Shown here in pieces: positions 1 through 4,836 of a DNA stretch of 5,721 nt. Under the pieces are notes generated by a model. The model was given only the letters and a program-made list of their open reading frames with translations. It ran no database searches and was not told the origin of the DNA. Source of the stretch: Acidobacteriota bacterium. GTDB taxonomy: Bacteria; Acidobacteriota; Blastocatellia; Pyrinomonadales; Pyrinomonadaceae. Every line of letters begins with the position of its first letter. The stretch's first letter is position 1. The position numbers were made by a program, and so were the translations under genes. The stretch lies in contig QHXH01000045.1 in the NCBI GenBank assembly GCA_003222855.1, positions 1-5,721 on the forward strand, written 5' to 3'.

Positions 1-60
1 GTGCAAGGATTAACTGTAAAACTGAAAGCCAAAGGAGAACAAAGCCATGCCATTAATTGA
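1..60 (+). CDS. 3' end of a probable NfeD-like membrane protein (partial)
   Basis: Reading from base 1, the frame is open for 19 codons and stops at TGA 58-60. It gives a tail beginning VQGLTVKLKAKGE. This resembles the last strand of the OB-fold domain that ends NfeD proteins, where a phrase like 'V.GLTLKV.P' is usual. NfeD is a membrane-anchored partner of slipins, and the two genes commonly sit next to each other. Here the tail overlaps the slipin start by 14 bases, which suggests one operon with translational coupling. The match is short and rests partly on the neighbour. The body of the gene lies outside the window, so the identity is an inference. Confidence 0.45.
   Translation: MQGLTVKLKAKGEQSHAIN
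33..37 (+). promoter_or_regulatory. Ribosome binding site of the slipin gene
   Basis: AGGAG lies nine bases upstream of the ATG at 47. It is the best Shine-Dalgarno sequence in the window and supports that start. It lies inside the last codons of the upstream reading frame, as expected for coupled genes. Confidence 0.75.
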
Positions 61-829
61 AGCGCTTCCAAAGTTAATTAGTTGGGCCGTACCGCTCATC
101 ATTCTTGCCATAATCATTCTGCCGCAGGCCATACGTATCCTGCGCGAATATGAGCGAGGCGTGATCTTTCGCCTCGGGAAATTACTCGGCGCGAAAGGGC
201 CGGGGTTGATTTTTCTCATCCCGATTGTCGATCGAATGGTGCGAATGGATCTGCGCGTCGTCACCATCAGCGTCGAGAAGCAGGAGGTAATGACGCGTGA
301 TAACGTGCCGGTGACGGTGGATGCGGTGGTCTATTTTCGCGTGGTCGATCCGCAAGCCGCCGTCGTGAAAGTGGAGAACTTTCTCAAAGCCACTTCGCTG
401 ATGTCGCAGACGACGTTGCGCAGCGTACTCGGCCAGGCCCCCTTGGATGACCTGCTTTCGCAGCGTGAGTCGATCAACCAGAAGTTGCAGGAGATCATCG
501 ATCGGCAAACCGAACCGTGGGGCGTCAAAGTCACGGCGGTCGAGGTGAAGGACGTTGCGCTGCCCGACACCATGAAGCGCGCAATGGCGAAGCAAGCCGA
601 AGCCGAGCGCGAACGCCGCGCAAAGATCGTCAACGCCGAAGGCGAATTTCAAGCTGCGGAAAAAATGGTGCAGGCCGCAGCGATGATGAGCAAGGAACCG
701 ATTGCGCTGCAACTGCGTTTCCTGCAAACGATGCGCGAAATCTCCAGCGAACATAACACCACGACGTTTTTCCCCCTTCCGATCGACCTCTTGACGGCAT
801 TGATCAAAAAGAGCGAACCGCCGAAGTGA
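47..829 (+). CDS. Slipin: SPFH/band 7 (stomatin-like) membrane protein
   Basis: This 260-residue protein has the full slipin layout. A hydrophobic membrane segment lies at about residues 11-28. The typical REYERGVIFRLG phrase is at 33-44 and GPGLIFLIP at 51-59. The band 7 core includes TRDNVPVTVDAVVYFRV (83-99), the TTLRSVLGQ helix (122-130) and WGVKVTAVEVKDVALP (158-173). A charged helix rich in Ala, Glu and Arg follows (179-206), and the C-terminus is hydrophobic. Slipins oligomerise at the membrane and are linked to membrane microdomains and to NfeD-type proteases or partners. The length is normal for bacterial slipins and no part looks damaged. The start is fixed by a strong ribosome binding site. 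The family call is very secure; the cellular role here is inferred from the family and the likely NfeD neighbour. Confidence 0.95.
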   Translation: MPLIEALPKLISWAVPLIILAIIILPQAIRILREYERGVIFRLGKLLGAKGPGLIFLIPIVDRMVRMDLRVVTISVEKQEVMTRDNVPVTVDAVVYFRVVDPQAAVVKVENFLKATSLMSQTTLRSVLGQAPLDDLLSQRESINQKLQEIIDRQTEPWGVKVTAVEVKDVALPDTMKRAMAKQAEAERERRAKIVNAEGEFQAAEKMVQAAAMMSKEPIALQLRFLQTMREISSEHNTTTFFPLPIDLLTALIKKSEPPK

Positions 830-855
830 ACGGACCTAAGCGCCGTCGCCGTACT

Positions 856-875
856 GAGCTAAGTGGCTTAGTCTC
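856..875. terminator. Weak hairpin between convergent slipin and UDG genes
   Basis: CTAAG (859-863) and CTTAG (867-871) pair around a three-base loop. GAG (856-858) and CTC (873-875) extend the stem past one bulged base. It lies at the 3' ends of two convergent genes and overlaps the stop codon of the minus-strand gene. A bidirectional terminator is possible, but no run of T follows on either strand. Confidence 0.3.
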
Positions 876-1563
876 TCCGCGTTTTCAAAATCTCGGCGAT
901 TTGCGCGCGAAAGAGTCTAGCGCCGCCGGAGGCTGGGTGGCGGACGCAGTGCGCATTCACGCCAAGTTTTTGCAGCTGAGCGGCGGCGATTTTTCCTAGC
1001 GCCACGACGTGTTCGCACGGAAATAATTCGAGAAAAGCCCTGAGCCCCCGCAGGCCGGCAGCTTGCTCGGACTTGTTAGGCATACGGTTACTCAACATGC
1101 CGCGGTGCGGATCGAATGAATGCCACGGGAACGCATTCCACAGCACGAATTGGTCTGGCTTGAAGCCAAGCTGCAAAAGCGCAATCCATACAATGGTTGC
1201 TGTCGGTTCGGAAAAACCGTCCGGACATTTTTCAGGTTTGCTCGTGCGCCGCGGCTTAATGCCGGAGAAGAGATCGTCGGAGTTCATCGGGACCTTATCA
1301 CTTCGTCCGAGCAGAATTCGCTCAGAAGTCATTGGGATTCCGCTGAAGTGACCGCCTCGATAACCGACCGCTTCGCCGATCAGTGCGAGCTTTGCTTTTG
1401 CAAAACGTCGTTGCAGATACGCGCGTAGTTGTTTACGTCGTATGCTTGGTGCATTCCAGCCAATATCGTTTTGCTCATCGACTTGCCACCACGGATTGAA
1501 AACGGCGCCGGACGGCGACTCTTTTAGCAGCCGCAGAAAGTCATCGATCTCCTCACAGGACAT
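868..1563 (-). CDS. Uracil-DNA glycosylase superfamily protein
   Basis: This 231-residue protein belongs to the UDG superfamily, whose members cut uracil or related damaged bases from DNA to begin base-excision repair. Motif 1 is GEAVGYRGGHFSGIP (residues 63-77), followed by TSER. A conserved central block reads FVLWNAFPWHS (139-149), and then LSNRMP (157-162). The C-terminal motif is VRHPASGG (207-214), in the place of the HPS loop of other UDGs. The pattern fits the group with a 'GEAPGYRGCRFSGIPFTSE'-like motif, not classic family 1 Ung (GQDPYH). Position 66 is Val where Pro is expected. Four Cys are present, but not in the CxxC arrangement of the iron-sulphur UDG families. The gene is divergent from an Fpg-type glycosylase. 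ATG at 1563 is the natural start, although only a weak AAGG lies upstream. Substrate range cannot be read from the sequence. Confidence 0.85.
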   Translation of the reverse strand: MSCEEIDDFLRLLKESPSGAVFNPWWQVDEQNDIGWNAPSIRRKQLRAYLQRRFAKAKLALIGEAVGYRGGHFSGIPMTSERILLGRSDKVPMNSDDLFSGIKPRRTSKPEKCPDGFSEPTATIVWIALLQLGFKPDQFVLWNAFPWHSFDPHRGMLSNRMPNKSEQAAGLRGLRAFLELFPCEHVVALGKIAAAQLQKLGVNAHCVRHPASGGARLFRAQIAEILKTRRD

Positions 1564-1632
1564 CGCTCTGGCTAACCTTCAACAACGATGTGACCCACGC
1601 AATCGTCCGTGCGACAAGTGACTTAAACAGGC
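1564..1632. promoter_or_regulatory. Shared divergent promoter region of the two DNA glycosylase genes
   Basis: These 69 bases lie between two divergently transcribed repair genes and must contain, or lie close to, both promoters. I see no clear -35/-10 pair and no obvious operator palindrome. The plus-strand gene has only an AGG touching its start codon (1629-1631), too close to act as a normal ribosome binding site. A leaderless or weak-SD start is therefore possible. Function is inferred from layout alone. Confidence 0.4.
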
Positions 1633-2427
1633 ATGCCAGAGTTGCCCGATGTCGAAAGCTTCAAGCGATATCTCGACGCGACGTCGTTGCACCAGCGAAT
1701 CACCGGCGTCGATGTGCGGAGCGCGTACGTGTTGAAAGGCGTTTCTGCGCGGGAGCTTGCACGGCGATTGAAAGGACACCGCTTCGAATCCAGCCGCCGC
1801 CACGGCAAACATCTTTTCGTGCGTGCCGATCGAGACCTCTGGCTGCGATTGCATTTCGGCATGACCGGTTCGCTTCTGTGCTTCAAGCACGAGGAGGATG
1901 CGCCTAGGCATACGCGAGTGCTCTTTGTTTTCGCGAATACCTACTGCCTTGCATTCGAGGATCAGCGCAAATTCGGCGAGGTCAGCTTGGTTGAGGATGT
2001 AGATGAATACTTGCGGAAACGTGGCCTCGGTCCGGACGCGCTCGACATCAGCCTCTCGCAATTCAGCGAGCTCTTGCGAACGCATCGGGGTGCAGTGAAA
2101 ACGATTTTGCTCAACCAGAAGTTGATTGCCGGGATCGGAAACATTTATGCAGATGAAATTCTTTTCCGCGCCCGAGTTCATCCGGCGACGCAAATTTCAG
2201 GTCTGAAGGAGAAAGCAGTTACGAAACTATTCCGCGCCACGCGCTACGTTTTGGAAAGGGCAATCACGGCCAAGGCAGACGTCGATCGAATGCCCAAATC
2301 ATGGCTGCTGCCGCATCGCGGCAAGGGCGGGAAATGCCCCCGCTGCGGACGCGAACTAAAATCGGCAACGATCGGCGGCCGCACTGCCTGGTTTTGCGCG
2401 CATTGCCAACGCCATGCTGGAACATAG
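1633..2427 (+). CDS. mutM: Fpg/MutM-type (Fpg/Nei family) DNA glycosylase
   Basis: This is a complete 264-residue bifunctional glycosylase/AP lyase of the Fpg/Nei family, which removes oxidised purines such as 8-oxoguanine and formamidopyrimidines. The N-terminus MPELPDVE supplies the catalytic Pro2 and Glu3, which fixes the start at 1633. A conserved Lys lies in RRHGKHLF (Lys59). HFGMTGS (74-80) and DQRKFG (110-115) carry the Met, Arg and Phe that fill the space left by the flipped base. The helix-two-turn-helix QKLIAGIGNIYADEILF is at 162-178, with the key Asn170. A C-terminal zinc finger uses Cys235, Cys238, Cys255 and Cys258, with the GGRTAWFC hairpin. The opening PDVESFKRYLDATSLHQ differs from E. 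coli MutM, so this may be a separate Fpg subfamily with its own damage preference. All catalytic residues are intact. Confidence 0.93.
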   Translation: MPELPDVESFKRYLDATSLHQRITGVDVRSAYVLKGVSARELARRLKGHRFESSRRHGKHLFVRADRDLWLRLHFGMTGSLLCFKHEEDAPRHTRVLFVFANTYCLAFEDQRKFGEVSLVEDVDEYLRKRGLGPDALDISLSQFSELLRTHRGAVKTILLNQKLIAGIGNIYADEILFRARVHPATQISGLKEKAVTKLFRATRYVLERAITAKADVDRMPKSWLLPHRGKGGKCPRCGRELKSATIGGRTAWFCAHCQRHAGT

Positions 2428-2431
2428 ACCT

Positions 2432-2505
2432 CCTGGTCTGTGCGCCTAGCGGAGTTGTACTCCGCCGCTTTGATTCAGCGGGGCAAACTCCGCTGGGCAC
2501 ACAGG
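2432..2505. repeat. REP/REPIN-like inverted repeat
   Basis: Two related units face each other. The left begins CCTGGTCTGTGCGCCT and continues AGCGGAGTT. The reverse complement of the right begins CCTGTGTGCCC and continues AGCGGAGTT. Inside the left unit, GCGGAGT-TGT-ACTCCGC (2449-2465) is a perfect hairpin. Next to it, CCGCT (2465-2469) and AGCGG (2477-2481) form a second stem. Two inverted hairpin units in an intergenic gap are the layout of REPIN-type dispersed repeats. Only one copy is visible here, so repetition in the genome is inferred. It begins five bases after the glycosylase stop and may also protect the mRNA end or stop transcription. Confidence 0.55.
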
Positions 2506-2643
2506 CAACATGTGTATGCTCCGCTACGGTCCGGCAAGAGCGCACGCGACGATCATTGTCTTTTGGCTTTCATCCTGTGCGTCCTCTCTCTATTCTTCGA
2601 GGTCAGTTTTTACCCAATGAGGCATGGTACATTGGACGTTTGT
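2506..2643. other. Non-coding leader ahead of the TonB-domain gene
   Basis: Together with the inverted repeat just before it, this makes a 216-base stretch without a supported gene. It should contain the promoter of the TonB-domain gene, but I see no convincing -35/-10 pair. In-frame GTG (2440) and ATG (2617) codons exist upstream of the chosen start. The first lies inside the repeat. The second has GAGG 14 bases ahead and remains a possible alternative start. Confidence 0.4.
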
Positions 2644-3351
2644 ATGCGCGGTCGGAAAGTGATGTGGTTGTTCTTAGTAGCGCTTCTGCTGTGGCCGCAG
2701 TTGGCGCCTGCTCGAATTGATGAAACGACGTTTGCACCTTGGCGGGAAGAGTATCGAGCCCTCGCTGTTTATACACCAAGACCCACTTATCCATACGAAG
2801 CCCGTGCAAGGCATCTACAGGGATCCGGAGTCGCCATTCTAACGATCGATCCAGCCACGGGCAATGTGAGCAATGCAGTGATGGCAGTCAGCACGGGCGC
2901 CCAAATCCTGGATAATGCAGCGATCTCCGCATTTAGTCAGTGGCGGTTCAGACCCGGCACCGTGAGCAAGGTAAGACTTCCGATCACCTTCACTCTCGCG
3001 TTCGGACGTGGTTCAGTCGTTATGGAGGTTCGCGTGCTGAAGGCGCCGCGGTTGGATCATGCCTTGGCACCTTTTCTGGGAAAGGAGAACGTGATCAAAG
3101 CGTCGATGCCGGTTTATCCAGCAAACCCGCCTTGGACATCGAAACAAGGCCGCGGCGTCTATGAGATACACGTGAACCAGACTGGTATGGTTACCGAAGT
3201 GAAAATTCTGAAGTCTTCAGGAGATCCTACGTTTGACAATGTGACAGTGAACACACTTCACCAATGGTGGTTGCGCCATGGCCCAAAGATCATCGAATTG
3301 CCGCTCGCGTTTGTCATGACAGCCGACAACTGCCGTGTTTGGATTCCCTAG
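2644..3351 (+). CDS. Exported protein with two tandem TonB C-terminal domains
   Basis: From ATG 2644 the protein has 235 residues. MRGRKVMWLFLVALLLWPQLAPA looks like a cleavable signal peptide, with a site after Ala23. Two repeats follow, each with the TonB_C pattern. The first (about 47-120) runs PRPTYPYEARARHLQGSG, then LDNAAISAFSQWRFRPG. The second (about 155-226) contains MPVYPANPPW, GRGVYEIHVNQTGMVTEVK, then FDNVTVNTLHQWW. Canonical TonB has an uncleaved N-terminal helix that contacts ExbB/ExbD and a proline-rich span; neither is seen. It is therefore probably a periplasmic or envelope protein built from TonB_C folds, with no demonstrated energy-coupling role. GGAC at 2634-2637 is a weak ribosome binding site for the chosen start. 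ATG 2662 and ATG 2617 are alternatives. Domain calls are good; function is unknown. Confidence 0.8.
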   Translation: MRGRKVMWLFLVALLLWPQLAPARIDETTFAPWREEYRALAVYTPRPTYPYEARARHLQGSGVAILTIDPATGNVSNAVMAVSTGAQILDNAAISAFSQWRFRPGTVSKVRLPITFTLAFGRGSVVMEVRVLKAPRLDHALAPFLGKENVIKASMPVYPANPPWTSKQGRGVYEIHVNQTGMVTEVKILKSSGDPTFDNVTVNTLHQWWLRHGPKIIELPLAFVMTADNCRVWIP

Positions 3352-3391
3352 GCGCGGTGTGCCGAAATGTTAAGCGCAGCTACGCCGCGCC
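3351..3391 (+). terminator. Strong hairpin at the stop codon of the TonB-domain gene
   Basis: GGCGCGGTGTG (3351-3361) pairs with TACGCCGCGCC (3381-3391) over eleven positions, two of them G-U wobbles, around a 19-base loop. It begins on the last base of the TAG stop. A transcription terminator or mRNA-end stabiliser is likely. No T run follows, so it is not a textbook intrinsic terminator. Confidence 0.45.
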
Positions 3392-3490
3392 CGTGAGTCG
3401 TTTCGCTTCGCCGCGTTCGTACTCGTAAAGAAATCGTCCGAGACATACGAAGCGGTCTTTTACGACGACCGATACGAACTTGTTGAATGA
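3374..3490 (+). other. Possible gene remnant overlapping the THEP1 start by ATGA
   Basis: An open frame of 38 codons ends at TGA 3488-3490 and overlaps the next start codon as ATGA. Its end reads SSETYEAVFYDDRYELVE, which has a protein-like mix of residues. There is no ATG, GTG or TTG in the frame, and a TAA at 3371-3373 closes it upstream. It could be the decayed tail of a lost upstream gene, or simply chance. I recognise no family. Confidence 0.2.
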
Positions 3491-4002
3491 GGAAAAAAGT
3501 GTTGCTCACCGGTCGTCCCGGGTGCGGGAAGACGACGCTGATCAAGCGCATCGTCAACAAGCTGGCGTTGCCAGCCGGCGGTTTTTACACGGAGGAAATC
3601 CGCGAGCGCGGGCAGCGTGTCGGATTCAAGATTGTAACTCTCGACGGCAAAGAAGCCGGATTTGCCCGTGTAGATTTCAAAACCCCTGAGCGCCTCGGGA
3701 AATATGGACTCAATTTGTCCGCTCTGGAAACTATAGCGGTCGCAGCCCTGCGCGCAGCCGTGCGTGCGCGGCAACTTGTTGTGATTGACGAAATTGGACC
3801 AATGGAAATCCGGTCGGCCATTTTTCGCGAAGCGGTGAACGAGGCGCTTGACAGCGCTGCGCCAATTCTTGGTACGGTTACCGCGCGATCATTTCCGTTC
3901 ACCGATGCGATCAAAAAACGGCCTGATGTAACTATGATCGAAGTTCGTCCGAACAATCGCGAACAACTGGTGTCCGAGTTGTCGGAGCAATTCATGGCCT
4001 GA
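3487..4002 (+). CDS. THEP1-type nucleoside triphosphatase
   Basis: This 171-residue P-loop protein matches the THEP1 (NTPase_1) family, which hydrolyses nucleoside triphosphates with broad specificity and whose role in cells is poorly known. Walker A is GRPGCGKT (9-16). The family signature GGFYTEEIRERGQRVGFKI is at 31-49. Walker B is LVVIDEIGPME (97-107), with its acidic pair Asp101-Glu102. GTVTARSFPF follows at 129-138. The length is typical. An in-frame TGA directly before ATG 3487 rules out a longer start, and a later start would remove the P-loop. There is no clear Shine-Dalgarno sequence. Translation may once have been coupled to an upstream frame through an ATGA overlap. The stop codon touches that of the convergent gene downstream. 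The family call is secure; the physiological substrate is unknown. Confidence 0.9.
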   Translation: MRKKVLLTGRPGCGKTTLIKRIVNKLALPAGGFYTEEIRERGQRVGFKIVTLDGKEAGFARVDFKTPERLGKYGLNLSALETIAVAALRAAVRARQLVVIDEIGPMEIRSAIFREAVNEALDSAAPILGTVTARSFPFTDAIKKRPDVTMIEVRPNNREQLVSELSEQFMA

Positions 4003-4731
4003 TCAGCGCAAGATTTCCAAAAGCGTGAGCGCGTTTCGCGGGGCGGCGCCTTCGGCGTCGTTGTCGAAATACATGTGCACGTCGCGATTTTCTTTCAACC
4101 ACGTTTGAATGCGTGTAGCCCATTTCCTGAGCGCGGCCTTGCTATAGCTCGATGCGTACTTCCGCGTGTGCCCGTGCAAGCGGATGTAAACCAGATCGGT
4201 TGTCACTTCGTCCCACATTGGCCAGTCGGGCGCGTCGGACATGCAGACGGCGATTGCGCGGCACTTGAGGCATTCGGCTACTTCGTCATCGAACCACGAC
4301 TTGTCACGAAACTCGATCGCGTGTCGCGTGCTTTTCCAGCGCTGCAGATTTTTTACAAACTTCTCCAGCCGCTCGATGTCCTTTTTCAGCGACGCCGGAA
4401 GCTGCCAGACCACAGCGGCGAGGCGTTTGCCAAGGGGCGATGCCGATTCACGACAACGAATCACAGGATCCTCCACGTCGAGCAGCTTCTTGTTGTGCGT
4501 GACGTAACGGTGGCCTTTGATGGCAAAAGCAAATCCATCCGGTGTCTGGTCGCGCCATTTCCTGAACGTGCTTTTCTCCTGGAGTCTGTAGAAGGTGCCG
4601 TTGACCTCGATTGCAGTAAAACGTTCCGCGCAGAAGCGAAGCCATTCTTTCTGCGGCTTATCGCCGTAGAAACCGTCGCGCCAGCTTTTGTAATTCCAGC
4701 CGCTAGTGCCGATGTACGCTTTGCCAGGCAT
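4003..4731 (-). CDS. DUF72 (YecE-like) family protein
   Basis: This 242-residue protein carries the run of motifs typical of DUF72, a TIM-barrel family of unknown biochemical role. They are IGTSGW (7-12), IEVNGTFYR (41-49), AIKGHRYVTHNKKL (70-83), QLPASL (110-115), IEFRDKSW (139-146), YIRLHGHTRKY (182-192) and YFDNDAEGAAPRNA (221-234). The last is the usual C-terminal 'YFNND..G.A..NA' signature. No signal peptide is present, so it is probably cytoplasmic. AAGGGGA upstream of the ATG at 4731 serves as ribosome binding site. It lies 105 bases downstream of the mutase gene on the same strand and could be cotranscribed with it, but hairpins lie between. Length and motifs are complete. Function should not be guessed beyond the family name. 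Confidence 0.92.
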   Translation of the reverse strand: MPGKAYIGTSGWNYKSWRDGFYGDKPQKEWLRFCAERFTAIEVNGTFYRLQEKSTFRKWRDQTPDGFAFAIKGHRYVTHNKKLLDVEDPVIRCRESASPLGKRLAAVVWQLPASLKKDIERLEKFVKNLQRWKSTRHAIEFRDKSWFDDEVAECLKCRAIAVCMSDAPDWPMWDEVTTDLVYIRLHGHTRKYASSYSKAALRKWATRIQTWLKENRDVHMYFDNDAEGAAPRNALTLLEILR

Positions 4732-4742
4732 TGCTTCCCCTT

Positions 4743-4750
4743 AAAGCTTT
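4743..4750. repeat. Short palindrome AAAGCTTT
   Basis: An exact eight-base palindrome lies just upstream of the DUF72 ribosome binding site. It is too short to assign a role alone, but it is the first of several palindromes in this gap. Confidence 0.3.
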
Positions 4751-4757
4751 TGGCGGA

Positions 4758-4771
4758 GCGCTTGCAAGCGC
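4758..4771. repeat. Perfect 14-base palindrome upstream of the DUF72 gene
   Basis: GCGCTTGCAAGCGC reads the same on both strands. Its perfect dyad symmetry and its position 27 bases upstream of the DUF72 start would suit a dimeric regulator's operator. As RNA it would form only a tight, strained hairpin. The role is inferred. Confidence 0.4.
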
Positions 4772-4790
4772 GTGCGATAACAATCGGTCG

Positions 4791-4830
4791 GGTCATCGCG
4801 CTGCGATGACCGAACGGCGCAACGCGCCGT
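4791..4830 (-). terminator. Two adjacent hairpins after the mutase gene (possible terminator or dispersed repeat)
   Basis: GGTCATCGC (4791-4799) pairs perfectly with GCGATGACC (4803-4811) around GCT. Three bases later ACGGCGC (4814-4820) pairs perfectly with GCGCCGT (4824-4830) around AAC. On the minus strand the pair lies 6 bases past the mutase stop, so it is placed to end or stabilise that transcript. No T run follows, and the sequence has the feel of an intergenic repeat. Confidence 0.5.
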
Positions 4831-4836
4831 CCCTAC

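Noticed and set aside
182..754. Long minus-strand frame opposite the slipin gene
   Set aside because: It is His- and Arg-rich low-quality protein, as expected from the complement of a real coding sequence.
1579..2193. Minus-strand frame opposite the Fpg gene
   Set aside because: It has no family signature and lies entirely over a well-supported gene and its promoter region.
2440..2643. Longer N-terminus of the TonB-domain gene from GTG 2440
   Set aside because: The extra 68 residues are read through the inverted repeat and would bury the signal peptide inside the protein.
4075..4809. Long open frame opposite the DUF72 gene
   Set aside because: It is antisense to a gene with clear family motifs, has no recognisable domain and spans the intergenic palindromes.
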